Positions 25,107-34,095 of a DNA stretch of 64,000 bases are shown piece after piece (within the stretch, counting starts at the first letter, position 1; the number at the start of each line of letters is the position of its first letter). The notes below the pieces were generated by a model that saw only the letters and a program-made list of their open reading frames with translations, was not told the origin of the DNA and made no database searches. The stretch comes from Streptomyces sp. CB02959 (GTDB taxonomy: Bacteria > Actinomycetota > Actinomycetes > Streptomycetales > Streptomycetaceae): positions 124,001-188,000 of the forward strand of contig NZ_NNBP01000003.1 in NCBI RefSeq assembly GCF_002803155.1. Direction: 5' to 3'. A program made the translations under genes and the position numbers.

Positions 25107-26534
25107 ATGAACGACCACGCGATGAACACGGAACTGTGGAAGCTGAACGCGACCGAGCTGGGTGCGGCCGTCTCCCGCGGCGAGGTCCTGGCGACCGAGG
25201 TGGTGGAAAGCCATCTGGAGCGCATCGCGGCGGTGAACCCGGCCGTGAACGCCGTCACCCAGCTCATGGCGGACAGCGCCCGCGAGGCCGCGCGCACCAC
25301 CGACCGGCGCCGCGCGGCAGGAGACCAACTCGGCCCGCTGGCCGGAGTGCCCTTCACCGTCAAGGAGAACATCCACGTGGCGGGGTGGGCGACCACGCAC
25401 GGCGTGCGGAAGTTCCGCGATCACGCGGCCGAGGCCGACTCCCCGCCGGTGCGCCGGCTGCGGGCCGCGGGAGCGATCCCGATCGGCCACGCCAACATGC
25501 CCGACCTGGCGATCTCCTCGGACCCCGCGAGCCAGCTGTACGGCCGGACGTACAACCCCTGGGACCCCTCGAAGACCCCGGGCGCCAGCAGCAGCGGCGA
25601 CGGGGTGGCGGTGGCGGTCGGCATGGCGGCGCTCGGCCTCGGCAACGACTCGGGCGGCTCGGTGCGCATGCCCGCGGCCTTCAACGGAGTGGCGGCACTG
25701 AAGCCCAGCTACGGCCGGTTCGCCGCCGACCACCGCGTGCTGGGCCAGGAGCCGATGCTGGCCTCCCAGCTCATCCCCGTCGACGGCCCGCTCGCCCGCT
25801 CGGTCGCCGATCTGCGCGCGGCCTACGAGGCGCTGGCGGGCGCGGACCCGGAGGACCCGCGGGCGGTCCCGGTCCCCGCGTACGGGCCCCGCCCCACCGG
25901 CCCCCTCAAGGTCGGCGTCGTGGCCGACCCGGCCGGAGTCGGTGTCCACCCCCAGATCCGTGCCGCCATCGACGAGGCGGCCACCGAACTGGAGCGGGCG
26001 GGTTACGCCGTGGAGGAGGTTCGGATCCCCCGGCTGAACGAGGCCCTGGAGTGCTACGGCACGCTCATCATGACCGAGTTCGGTGTGAAGTGGCCCCGCA
26101 TCAGGCAGTTGCTCAGCGAGAAGGGCGCCCAGCACATCGACCTGTTCATGGAGCGCACCCCGCACACCGAACTCGCCGAGTTCCTCCGCCAGACCGGCGT
26201 CCGGCTCACCGTCCAACGCGACTGGGCCAAGCTCCTGGACGTCTACCCGCTGCTCCTCGGGGCCACCTGCCCCCAGCCCGTCCCCGGGTTCAACGTGCTC
26301 CCCGACGACACCGACGCCGAGAGCCACGCCCGGATGATGCTGGCCGGAGCCCTGTGCACCGTGACCTCCCTCGTCGGCGTGCCCGCGGTGAGCGTGCCCA
26401 CCGGATTCGCGGAGGGCATGCCGCAGGGCGTCCAGCTCATCGGCCAGATGTACCGCGAGGACCGGTGCCTGGAGGCCGCCGAGGTGATCGAGCGCCACTT
26501 CGGCGTACTCGCACCCATCGACCCGCGCCCGTAA
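25107..26534 (+). CDS. amidase-signature family hydrolase
   Basis: 475 residues from ATG 25107; ATG 25122 is an alternative start. The Ser-cisSer-Lys triad regions are visible: Lys in FTVKENIHV, cis-Ser in the PGASSSGDG segment, and nucleophile Ser in NDSGGSVRMPAAFNG. The second motif reads PGASSSGDG rather than the usual GGSSGG, a mild variant. Family members hydrolyse amides, ureas or carbamates, and it is not part of a gatCAB operon. Control by the divergent TetR suggests catabolism of an amide-bearing inducer. Confidence 0.88.
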   Translation: MNDHAMNTELWKLNATELGAAVSRGEVLATEVVESHLERIAAVNPAVNAVTQLMADSAREAARTTDRRRAAGDQLGPLAGVPFTVKENIHVAGWATTHGVRKFRDHAAEADSPPVRRLRAAGAIPIGHANMPDLAISSDPASQLYGRTYNPWDPSKTPGASSSGDGVAVAVGMAALGLGNDSGGSVRMPAAFNGVAALKPSYGRFAADHRVLGQEPMLASQLIPVDGPLARSVADLRAAYEALAGADPEDPRAVPVPAYGPRPTGPLKVGVVADPAGVGVHPQIRAAIDEAATELERAGYAVEEVRIPRLNEALECYGTLIMTEFGVKWPRIRQLLSEKGAQHIDLFMERTPHTELAEFLRQTGVRLTVQRDWAKLLDVYPLLLGATCPQPVPGFNVLPDDTDAESHARMMLAGALCTVTSLVGVPAVSVPTGFAEGMPQGVQLIGQMYREDRCLEAAEVIERHFGVLAPIDPRP

Positions 26535-26597
26535 CCCGAGCGCACACCGGTGTCCGCCCTGGCGACGGGGCAGGGCGGACATCGGCGCGCGCTCGGG
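26535..26597. terminator. bidirectional terminator downstream of the amidase
   Basis: The inner stem TGTCCGCCCTG / CAGGGCGGACA has a 9-base loop and is nested in an outer CCCGAGCGC / GCGCTCGGG pair. It begins at the amidase stop and separates it from the convergent RNHCP genes. Confidence 0.65.
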
Positions 26598-26671
26598 CCC
26601 GCTGCGGTTCGGTGGGGCGCGTTGTCCAGGCCCGGCTCGGGGTTGTGGTCCCGGGCCGGGCCTGTCGGGTG

Positions 26672-27097
26672 TCACAGGGCGCGGAGGGCTCGCTCGGCGC
26701 GGGTGGGGTCGCGGAGTGGTCTGAGTACGAGGTGGAGCAGGGCCAGGGGGTTGTCGTCGCCGGCGATGCGGTTGGCGCTGAGACGGCCGCAGGACCGGCA
26801 CTGGTGGATGAGCAGCCACTCGCCGTCCGGGCGGACCGACATGCCGAGCGCTTCCATCCGGCCGCGGCAGGCCGCGGCACGGTCACCGGGGATCCTGCGG
26901 TCGACGTGGCGGCTGGCCAGGCAGTGCGGGCAGTGGTTGCGGTGTGCGGTGCCCGGTACGGTCACCGGGACGTCCAGCCGGCAGCCCACGCAGCGGAAGG
27001 CGTTCGTCCGGTGTGCGTCCCGGTCGTGGAGGACGGTCTTGTGACGCTGTGGGCGCCGGTCCCGGTCGGGCCGGCGCCGGTTGGTGTGTCGGGGCAT
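26672..27097 (-). CDS. RNHCP zinc-ribbon protein 1
   Basis: 141 residues from ATG 27097. A basic N-terminus (MPRHTNRRRPDRDRR) precedes three CxxC knuckles: FRCVGCRL, the family signature RNHCPHCLASRHVD, and HQCRSCGRLSANRIAGDDN. RNHCP domains are a small, uncharacterised zinc-ribbon family of bacteria. The Lys/Arg-rich start suggests nucleic-acid binding, which is inference. A paralogue lies 27 bases upstream on the same strand, so they probably form one transcript. Confidence 0.8.
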   Translation of the reverse strand: MPRHTNRRRPDRDRRPQRHKTVLHDRDAHRTNAFRCVGCRLDVPVTVPGTAHRNHCPHCLASRHVDRRIPGDRAAACRGRMEALGMSVRPDGEWLLIHQCRSCGRLSANRIAGDDNPLALLHLVLRPLRDPTRAERALRAL

Positions 27098-27123
27098 GGC
27101 GTGTTCCCTCCTTCCGGGCGTGG

Positions 27124-27489
27124 TCAGAGGGTGCCGAACGCTTCGAGCGGGAACGGCGGCTGGGCGAGCGGCCGTACGGCCATCCGCATCAGGACGAGCT
27201 GGTTGTCGTCGGCGCAGACCGGGGTGGAGGTCAGCTCGTCGCAGCGGACGCAGCGGTGGATGACCTGCCAGCCGCCGGTGCGCGGCACGGCGACGGCGAT
27301 CGGGGACATCCGGCCGCGGCAGTCGCCGGGGCCGCCCTCGACGTGGTCGAGGACGTGCCGGGAGTGCAGGCAGGAGGGGCAGTGGTTGCGCCGGGCGCCG
27401 TCGGCGGCGTACGCGGACACCGTCAGACCACACCAAGCGCAGGGGAAGTCGTCGATCTTGGGGGTGGTGGGGGTGGTGTTGTGGGACAC
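27124..27489 (-). CDS. RNHCP zinc-ribbon protein 2
   Basis: 121 residues from GTG 27489, preceded by AAGGAG. The three CxxC pairs are conserved with the downstream paralogue: PCAWCGL, RNHCPSCLHSRHVLDH, and HRCVRCDELTSTPVCADDN. It lacks the long basic N-terminus of its partner. The tandem pair probably arose by duplication; function unknown. Confidence 0.8.
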   Translation of the reverse strand: MSHNTTPTTPKIDDFPCAWCGLTVSAYAADGARRNHCPSCLHSRHVLDHVEGGPGDCRGRMSPIAVAVPRTGGWQVIHRCVRCDELTSTPVCADDNQLVLMRMAVRPLAQPPFPLEAFGTL

Positions 27490-27918
27490 CGGTGCTCCTT
27501 GCTGGGACGTCGGTCAGGACAGCAAGAGCAGGCCGAGCGGCCTCGACGGGGCGGGCGCGCACACCGGGCACGGTCCGCGGAGGATCGTGGGGCGGCGGGC
27601 TGTGCGGGGTGCCGGGAACGCGGTCCGGCAGCCGCGGGAACGGCGGCGAGGAGACGGACGGTTACGCGGTACGGCGAGGCGCACTCGGCGCGAGCCGGAA
27701 CATCAACACCTTTTTCCAGGGCACAGGGCCCAGTACGGAACGCATCGAATCGAGGACCCCACCAGCTAACAAGGGGGGTTTCGGGCCTGTCAAAGGAATT
27801 AGCGGGGAGGGCCGGCGGCAGGCGGGCGCGTTTCCCCGTCGTGGGGTGCGGTGGCTCGGTTTAATGGGGGTCGAACCACCGGTGGGGGTGGGTGAGTTGG
27901 GGGAGGTGGGTGGGGCGT
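27490..27918. other. divergent intergenic region
   Basis: About 430 bases between the RNHCP operon and the STAND locus. No gene is supported. Somewhat AT-richer patches around 27705-27870 probably hold the promoters. Confidence 0.4.
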
Positions 27919-28365
27919 ATGCGGGGTGAGGCGTTGCGCGCGGTGGCCGCCGCCGGTGGTGCCGCGGTGGTCCGGGCGGCGGGCACGGACGCGTGGGCGG
28001 ACGTCCGAGAGCGTACGGCCGGGCTGTTCGGCGGTGGGGCGGAGCGGCAGCAGGTGCTCGACGCGCTCGACCGGACGCGAGCCGAGCTGGCCGCCGGGGG
28101 CGGGGCGGCGGACGCCGGTGCGCAGTGGCGCGACCGGTTCGCGCGGCGGCTGGACGGGCTGGACGGTGCCGAACGGCTGCGGTTCATCGGCGGGTTGGCG
28201 GAGTTGGCGGCGGCGGAGGCAGGCCCGGCGGCGGCCGGTGCGGGCGGCGGCGCGACCGTCCAGGGCGATCTGTCGGTGCGGGCCGAGCGGGGCGCGGTGG
28301 CCGGTGTCTTCCAGGGCTCGGTGCACCTCGAAAACCCTCGCCCGCCGGGTGCGGACCAGGGCTGA
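27919..28365 (+). CDS. companion protein of a STAND ATPase, unknown
   Basis: 148 residues from ATG 27919, with GGAGGT about ten bases upstream; the GTG at 27892 is an alternative. An Ala-rich helical N-terminal part (LRAVAAAGGAAVVRAAG, RQQVLDALDRTRAELAAGG) is followed by a short beta region VQGDLSVRAERGAVAGVFQGSVH. Similar beta stretches occur N-terminal to NB-ARC regions in actinobacterial STAND proteins (compare IQGQSVQARDIQGGIHIH in the 52903 gene). It directly precedes the NB-ARC-TPR gene, so the two are probably partners or one split protein. Confidence 0.65.
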   Translation: MRGEALRAVAAAGGAAVVRAAGTDAWADVRERTAGLFGGGAERQQVLDALDRTRAELAAGGGAADAGAQWRDRFARRLDGLDGAERLRFIGGLAELAAAEAGPAAAGAGGGATVQGDLSVRAERGAVAGVFQGSVHLENPRPPGADQG

Positions 28366-28445
28366 CCGCACCCGGGGACTTCAGTCCGACCGTCAACGCA
28401 GCGACCTCGGTCCTGTCCTCGGCCCACGGCGCCGCCTTCGGGCAC

Positions 28446-30533
28446 GTGGAGAACCTCCACTACCACCCGGCGGGTGCCGGGCGGGCGCCGCTCGCCTGGC
28501 CGCACCAGGTGGGCGTCGTACCGCCCGAGGCCCACTGCTTCCAGCCGCGCGACGCCCGTACCGCGGGCGACGATCCGGCACCGTGCCGGATCCTGTGCGG
28601 GCTGGGCGGCGCCGGGAAGACGCAGTGGGCCGCGCGGCTGGCGCGGGAGGCCCAGCGCGCCGGCGCGGTCGCCCTCCTGGTGTGGGTCACGGCCAGCACC
28701 CGGGAGGCGATCGAGTCCGTCTACGCGCAGGCGGCCCAGGAGGTCGCCGGGGCCGACCCGGCCGATCCCCGGCGCGCCGCGCACCAGTTCCTCTCCTGGC
28801 TGCAGCGGACCGAGCGGCGCTGGCTGATCGTGCTGGACGACGTCGCCGACCCGGCGGACCTCCGGGGGCTGTGGCCGCCGCACCGTCCGCAGGGCCAGGT
28901 CCTGGTCACCACGCGCCGCCGGGACGCCGCCCTGATGGGGCAGGGGCGCGCGTTCGTCGAGGTGGGGGAGTTCACGCCGGACGAGTCCCGCTCCTACCTC
29001 CGCACCAAACTCGCCGCCCACGGGCACCGGGTCACGGACGCGGCGGCCGAGGAGCTCGCCGCGGACCTCGGGCACCTCCCCCTGGCGTTGGCCCAGGCGG
29101 CCTCCTACCTCACCGACCAGGGACTGTCGTGCGCCGAGTACCGGCGGCGGCTCCACGACCGGCGCAGGTGCCTGCCCGACCTGCTGCCGGAGCACGGTGA
29201 GCTGCCCGACGACCACCGGGAAACGGTCTCCGCCGTCTGGGAGTTGTCGATCGAGCGCGCCGACCAGCTGCGGCCCCGCGGGCTGGCGCGCCCGTTCCTG
29301 GAGATGGCCTCGGTGCTCGGCCCGCACGGCATCCCGGCCGCGGTCCTCACCGGCGAACCCGCTCGGGCCTACGCGGGCGGCTGCCCGGTGCCGGACACGA
29401 GCGGGGACGAGGCGGAGGAGGCGTGGTACGACGAGGTGCCGGTCGAGGACGCCGAGGCCGCGCTGCGGTGCCTGCACCGCCTCAGCCTGATCACCCTGGA
29501 CCCGGACGACGCCCGGCAGACGGTGCGGGTGCACGGGCTCGTCCAGCGGGCCACCCGGGAGTCCCTGGACCCGGAGCGGCTGGCCACGGCGGCGTACCAC
29601 GCGGGCACCTGCCTCCTCCTGGCCTGGCCCACGGCGCCCCACGAACAGGACGGGCCGCTGGCCCGGATGCTGCGCGACAACGCCGACGCCCTGTACGACA
29701 TCGCCGGTGAGGCCATGTGGCCGCTGCACGGCTACTACGTCTTCAACCAGAGCGCGGACAGCTACGGCTGCGCCGGCATGCGGCCCAAGGCCGTCGCCAT
29801 GCTGGAGGAGTTGTACGCGTCCGCGGTCCGCCATCTCGGGGCCGATCACGCGTACACCCTGAAGGTGCAGCACCAGCTGGCGTACTGGCGGACCCGCAAC
29901 AAGGACGCCGACGCCAGCGACACCCTGATGGCCGCGCTCGAAAGCCACCGGCGGGTCTACGGCGACGACCACATCCACACCCTGGAGGTCAAGGGCCACC
30001 TGGCCGAACTGCTGGGACGCGGCGGCTTCCCGCACGGCGCGGTCCACGTCTTCGAGGACATCCTCGGCGTTCTCCTGCGGCACCATCCCGACGAGCGGGT
30101 GCGGATCCTCGAAGCCCGGTGCCAGATCGCCTTCTGGAACGGGATGGCGCACCGGGACCCGGCGCAGATCGCCGCCTTGGAGCAGTTGCACGACGCCCTG
30201 CTCGCCGAGCTCGACGCCGCCGACGAGCTGGTGCTCACCTCCGCCCACAACATCGCGGCGCTGCGCGGGGAGTGCGGGGACCCCGCGGGGGCGGCCGCCC
30301 TGCTCGAAGAGGTCGCCCGTATCGAGGCGCGGACCCGCGGCACGGACCACCCCGAGAGTCTGACGACCCGTCACAACCTGGCGTTCTACCGGGCGAAGGC
30401 CGGGGACCACGACCGGGCGGTGGCGGAGCTGAGCGCCGTGCTGGACGACCGGTGTCGGGTGCTCGGCGAGGACCATCCGAGCACCGACAACACCCGCGAC
30501 AAACTGGCCGAACTGCGCGCGTCGGCCGAGTGA
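28446..30533 (+). CDS. STAND NTPase: NB-ARC with tetratricopeptide repeats (start uncertain)
   Basis: The P-loop is CGLGGAGKTQWAARLA and Walker B is WLIVLDDV; an NB-ARC winged region follows (LALAQAASYLTD, ALRCLHRLSLITLDPDDARQTVRVHGLVQRA), then about five TPR units (for example HAYTLKVQHQLAYWRTRNKDA, TRGTDHPESLTTRHNLAFYR). Such proteins are signalling or conflict switches. No good start exists: coding bias extends back to the upstream stop at 28365, but the only ATG/GTG/TTG in that stretch is GTG 28446, without a ribosome site. A CTG at 28362 overlapping the previous stop (CTGA), or a frameshift joining both genes, is possible. Confidence 0.75.
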   Translation: MENLHYHPAGAGRAPLAWPHQVGVVPPEAHCFQPRDARTAGDDPAPCRILCGLGGAGKTQWAARLAREAQRAGAVALLVWVTASTREAIESVYAQAAQEVAGADPADPRRAAHQFLSWLQRTERRWLIVLDDVADPADLRGLWPPHRPQGQVLVTTRRRDAALMGQGRAFVEVGEFTPDESRSYLRTKLAAHGHRVTDAAAEELAADLGHLPLALAQAASYLTDQGLSCAEYRRRLHDRRRCLPDLLPEHGELPDDHRETVSAVWELSIERADQLRPRGLARPFLEMASVLGPHGIPAAVLTGEPARAYAGGCPVPDTSGDEAEEAWYDEVPVEDAEAALRCLHRLSLITLDPDDARQTVRVHGLVQRATRESLDPERLATAAYHAGTCLLLAWPTAPHEQDGPLARMLRDNADALYDIAGEAMWPLHGYYVFNQSADSYGCAGMRPKAVAMLEELYASAVRHLGADHAYTLKVQHQLAYWRTRNKDADASDTLMAALESHRRVYGDDHIHTLEVKGHLAELLGRGGFPHGAVHVFEDILGVLLRHHPDERVRILEARCQIAFWNGMAHRDPAQIAALEQLHDALLAELDAADELVLTSAHNIAALRGECGDPAGAAALLEEVARIEARTRGTDHPESLTTRHNLAFYRAKAGDHDRAVAELSAVLDDRCRVLGEDHPSTDNTRDKLAELRASAE

Positions 30534-30554
30534 CCCCCTCCCGGCCGACCCGCC

Positions 30555-30722
30555 CGCTTCGCCGCCTACCTCCCCGACGCCGCCGGCTCCCACCTCACCG
30601 AGGTCCGCCCCGCGGCCGACGGCCTCGGCCCCTGGTCGGGCCTGGCCGTCCTGGCCCTCTGGGTCGGCGCCGCCCTGGCTGCGGCCTACGCGACGCTCCG
30701 GACGCGGGACGTACGGCAGGGG
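30555..30722 (+). pseudogene. C-terminal remnant of an ABC-2 type permease
   Basis: In frame from 30555 the sequence reads RFAAYLPDAAGSHLTEV, then LGPWSGLAVLALWVGAALAAAY, then LRTRDVRQG. This is the usual ending of streptomycete ABC-2 permeases: periplasmic loop, last helix and a cytoplasmic R-x-RD tail. There is no start, no upstream part and no matching ATPase nearby, so this is a decayed fragment. Confidence 0.6.
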
Positions 30723-30871
30723 CGAGCGCCGGGCCGGGGGCGCCCCGGCCCCTTCGCTTTCCGTGATCAACGGCACACGTACTGCGCGGTAACAAGGAGG
30801 GGGCGGCGGGCCTAGAGTGTGCGCCGTTGGCCGGCTCCGGGCCGGTCGGTCGGTGCGAGGTAGGAGGCAGG

Positions 30872-31942
30872 GTGCGTTCTCCGAAGGACTTTTTCCGTCC
30901 GTTGGCCGTGGGTGCTCCGGAGCCGGTGCGGGACGTACCGTTCCGGCCGTCACGGATGATCCACTTCTTCGATCCGGGCAATCCGCGGATGGCGGCCAAG
31001 GTGCCGGACATCGCACCCGGCGTCGACGTACTGCTCGGGAACCTGGAGGACGCGGTCGCCGCGGACCGCAAGGAGGCCGCCCGGGCCGGGCTGGTCGAGA
31101 TCGCCCGCGGCACCGACTTCGGCGCGACGCAGCTGTGGACGCGGATCAACAGCCTGGACTCGCCGTGGGCGCTGGACGACCTGCTGACGCTGGTCACCGA
31201 GATCGGCGACAAGCTCGACGTGATCATGGTGCCGAAGGTGGAGGGCGCCGAGGACATCCACTACGTCGACCGGCTGGTGGCCCAGCTGGAGGCGAAGGCC
31301 GGGGTGCGGCGGCCGATCCTGTTGCACGCCATCCTGGAGACGCCGCGCGGGGTCGCCAACGTGGAGGAGATCGCCGGGGCCAGCCCGCGGATGCAGGGCA
31401 TGTCGCTGGGGCCGGCGGACCTGGCGGCGAGCCGGCGGATGAAGACCACCCGGGTGGGCGGCGGTCACCCCGGCTACCTGGTGCGCCAGGACCCGCAGCC
31501 GGGTGCGGAGGACGCGCCGCGGGCGGTGTTCCAGCAGGACCTGTGGCACTACACGATCGCGCGGATGGTGGACGCCTGCGCGGCGCACGGGATCCTGCCG
31601 TACTACGGGCCGTTCGGCGACATCAAGGACACCGTGGCGTGCGAGGACCAGTTCCGCAACGCGTTCCTGCTGGGGTGTGTGGGCGCCTGGAGCCTGCACC
31701 CGGTGCAGATCGGGATCGCGAAGAAGGTGTTCTCGCCGACGCCGGACGAGGTCGCCTGGGCACGCCGGGTCATCGCGGAGATGGGCGACGGGACCGGCGC
31801 GGTGATGATCGACGGGAAGATGCAGGACGACGCCACGGTCAAGCAGTGCCGGGTGGTGGTGGAGCTCGCCGAGGCGCTGGTGGCGCGGGATCCCGCACTG
31901 CGGGCGGCGTACGCGGCGGCGAGCGGCGAGGGAACGGAGTAG
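30872..31942 (+). CDS. HpcH/HpaI-family CoA-ester lyase (malyl-/methylmalyl-CoA lyase-like)
   Basis: 356 residues from GTG 30872 with AGGAGG upstream. TIM-barrel lyase features: [19 protein letters not shown], the acidic [14 protein letters not shown] segment, [10 protein letters not shown], and the catalytic or metal Glu in [18 protein letters not shown]. In streptomycetes and proteobacteria such enzymes cleave beta-methylmalyl-CoA or malyl-CoA in the ethylmalonyl-CoA pathway. A second, shorter family member follows after 4 bases, the usual lyase/thioesterase-type pairing. The other pathway genes (ccr, mutase, hydratase) are not in the window. Confidence 0.8.
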   Translation: MRSPKDFFRPLAVGAPEPVRDVPFRPSRMIHFFDPGNPRMAAKVPDIAPGVDVLLGNLEDAVAADRKEAARAGLVEIARGTDFGATQLWTRINSLDSPWALDDLLTLVTEIGDKLDVIMVPKVEGAEDIHYVDRLVAQLEAKAGVRRPILLHAILETPRGVANVEEIAGASPRMQGMSLGPADLAASRRMKTTRVGGGHPGYLVRQDPQPGAEDAPRAVFQQDLWHYTIARMVDACAAHGILPYYGPFGDIKDTVACEDQFRNAFLLGCVGAWSLHPVQIGIAKKVFSPTPDEVAWARRVIAEMGDGTGAVMIDGKMQDDATVKQCRVVVELAEALVARDPALRAAYAAASGEGTE

Positions 31943-31946
31943 GGCG

Positions 31947-32840
31947 ATGGGTGCGACGGGCGAGGCGCAGGGCGCCGTACGGGCGCGGCGGTCGGTGCTG
32001 TACATGCCGGGTGCCAACGCGCGGGCGCTGGAGAAGGCGGCGTCGCTGCCGGCGGACGGGCTGATCCTGGACCTGGAGGACGCGGTCGCCCCGGACGCCA
32101 AGGAGGCGGCGCGGGAGCGGGTCGCGGCGGCGGTGGCCGCGGGCGCGTACGGCCGCCGGGAGGTCACGGTCCGGGTCAACGGGCCGGGCACGCAGTGGTT
32201 CGCGGACGATCTGCGGGCGGCGGCACAGGCCGGTCCGGACGCGGTGGTGGTGCCGAAGGTGGAGTCCGCGGAGACCGTGCGGGAGGTGGAGCGGCACCTG
32301 GAGGCGGCCGGCGCCCCGGACCGCACGGCGATCTGGGCGATGGTGGAGACACCGCGGGCGATGCTGGACGCCCGCGCGGTGGCCGGCGCGAGCGAGCGGC
32401 TGACGGTGCTGGTGATGGGCACCAACGACCTGGCGAAGGAGCTGCACGCCGCGCATGTGCCGGGCCGGGCGCCGCTGCTGACCGGGCTGTCGCTGGCGCT
32501 GCTGGCGGCCCGCGAGGCCGGGAAGGCGATCCTGGACGGGGTGTTCAACGACGTCAAGGACCTGTCCGGGTTCGAGGCGGAGTGCGTCCAGGGGCAGCAG
32601 TTCGGCTTCGACGGGAAGACGCTGATCCATCCGTCGCAGATCGAGCCGTGCAACCGGGTGTTCGCACCGGCCGAGGCGGAGGTGGCCCGGGCCCAAAAGA
32701 TCATCGAGGCGTTCGAGGCCGCGGCCCGGGAAGGACGCGGGGTGGTCACCGTGGACGGGCGGATGGTGGAGAACCTGCACGTGGAGGAGGCGCGGCGGGT
32801 GCTGGCACTGGCCGCGGCGGTGGCGGACTCCGGCCGGTAG
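31947..32840 (+). CDS. HpcH/HpaI-family CoA-ester lyase or malyl-CoA thioesterase
   Basis: 297 residues. CitE-like barrel: RSVLYMPGANARALEKA, LILDLEDAVAPDAKE (acidic metal ligands), VPKVESAETVREV, IWAMVETPRAMLDARAVAGAS, and a C-terminal GKTLIHPSQIEPCNRVFAP that caps the active site. It is shorter than its upstream partner, as malyl-CoA thioesterase Mcl2 is relative to Mcl1. Co-transcription is clear from the 4-base gap. Confidence 0.82.
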   Translation: MGATGEAQGAVRARRSVLYMPGANARALEKAASLPADGLILDLEDAVAPDAKEAARERVAAAVAAGAYGRREVTVRVNGPGTQWFADDLRAAAQAGPDAVVVPKVESAETVREVERHLEAAGAPDRTAIWAMVETPRAMLDARAVAGASERLTVLVMGTNDLAKELHAAHVPGRAPLLTGLSLALLAAREAGKAILDGVFNDVKDLSGFEAECVQGQQFGFDGKTLIHPSQIEPCNRVFAPAEAEVARAQKIIEAFEAAAREGRGVVTVDGRMVENLHVEEARRVLALAAAVADSGR

Positions 32841-32860
32841 GGACCGCCGGCCCTGATCCA

Positions 32861-32893
32861 CCGGACCGGCCCCGGGCCCTGGGGCCGGTCCGG
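32861..32893. terminator. bidirectional terminator
   Basis: Perfect 13-bp stem CCGGACCGGCCCC / GGGGCCGGTCCGG with a 7-base loop, between the convergent lyase and CapA genes. Confidence 0.7.
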
Positions 32894-32907
32894 CACGGCG
32901 GCACCGG

Positions 32908-34029
32908 TCAGGCCGGGCGGAGGGTCAGCGCGGGCGCCGGGACGGTGGTGAGGACACCGGGGGCGAAGCCGCGGGTCAGGCGGTCGAAGAGGGTGCCGAG
33001 CCAGCGGGCGTCCACGACGGAGGCGTACCGCAGCCGCATCCGGTGGGCCTGGAAGGGGACGATCCGCAGCTCCTGGAGGCGGCCGGTGCCGGGCTCCAGG
33101 GCGGCGAGGTAGAGCGGACGCAGATCGTCGCGGTACCGCTCGTAGCCGGTGATGCCCTCGTAGTCGTCGATGAAGTCGCCGCACCCGTGGAGGATGAGCT
33201 TGCCCGCGTACACCTCCACGGGGCGCGGATGGTGCGCGGAGTGGCCGTGGACGAGGTCCACGCCGCCGTCGATCAGGGCGTGCGCACAGGCGGTCTGGGC
33301 GCGGGGCACGCTGTAGCCCCAGTTGGAGCCCCAGTGCACCGAGACCAGGGCCAGGTCGCCGGTCCGCTTCCGGGTGCGGAGCAGCGCGGCCGCCGCCGCG
33401 GCGGTGGCCGGTGTCGGGCCGTCCGCCCAGTGGACGCCGCCGTGCCGGGCGGTCGCGGCCCAGGTGTGGGGAATGCCGCTGGACGGCATGCCGAGGGCGA
33501 GGACGAGCAGCCGGTGGCCGTCGGGCAGGGGGACGACGGCGGGGCGCCGGGCCGCCTCGGCGTCGGCACCGGCGCCCGCCGTGCACAGGCCCGCGGCGGC
33601 CAGGCTCCGCAGGGTCTCGGCCAGCCCCTCGCGGCCGAAGTCCAGGACGTGGTTGTTGGCCAGTGCGCAGACGTCGGGGCGGGCGGCGGCCAGGCAGGGG
33701 AGGTTCGCCGGGTGCATCCGGTAGTGGATCTGCCGGCCGGGGGCGAAGGTGCCGTGCCGGGTGACGGAGGTCTCCAGGTTCACCACGCGGGCGGCGGGTG
33801 CGGCGGCGTCGAGGGCGGTCAGGGCGTCGCCCCAGGGGTAGCGGACGTCGACGGGGCGGGGGACCGGACCGTTGGCCGCCTCGGCCAGTCCGACGTAGAT
33901 CCGGGCGTCCTGGACGTACGGTTCGCGCAGCTCGGGGTCGCCGGGGCAGGGCAGGATCTGGTCGACTCCGCGGCCGAGCATCACATCGCCGCAGAGTGCG
34001 AGGGTGACGGGATCAGCGGTCATCGACAC
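32908..34029 (-). CDS. CapA-family poly-gamma-glutamate-type metallophosphatase-like protein
   Basis: 373 residues from GTG 34029 (GGAAG seven bases upstream; ATG 34023 also possible). CapA/metallophosphoesterase motifs: LALCGDVMLGRGVD, VVNLETSVTRHG, ALANNHVLDFG, VSVHWGSNWGY, GVDLVHGHSAHHPRPVEVYAGKLILHGCGDFIDDYEG. There is no signal peptide, unlike Bacillus CapA. capB/capC are absent, so a polymer-export role is doubtful and a hydrolase function is as likely. It lies between a lyase pair and the GlxA regulator gene. Confidence 0.8.
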   Translation of the reverse strand: MSMTADPVTLALCGDVMLGRGVDQILPCPGDPELREPYVQDARIYVGLAEAANGPVPRPVDVRYPWGDALTALDAAAPAARVVNLETSVTRHGTFAPGRQIHYRMHPANLPCLAAARPDVCALANNHVLDFGREGLAETLRSLAAAGLCTAGAGADAEAARRPAVVPLPDGHRLLVLALGMPSSGIPHTWAATARHGGVHWADGPTPATAAAAAALLRTRKRTGDLALVSVHWGSNWGYSVPRAQTACAHALIDGGVDLVHGHSAHHPRPVEVYAGKLILHGCGDFIDDYEGITGYERYRDDLRPLYLAALEPGTGRLQELRIVPFQAHRMRLRYASVVDARWLGTLFDRLTRGFAPGVLTTVPAPALTLRPA

Positions 34030-34095
34030 GCACCGGCTTCCTTTTCCCAGATTAGGGGGCGACCGGCGGGGCGGCCGCGCGACCGCCGGGGTGGT

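Noticed and set aside
27861..31016. Long antisense open frames over the STAND and other GC-rich genes
   Set aside because: Artefacts of GC-rich codon bias; the plus-strand frames carry the recognised domains.
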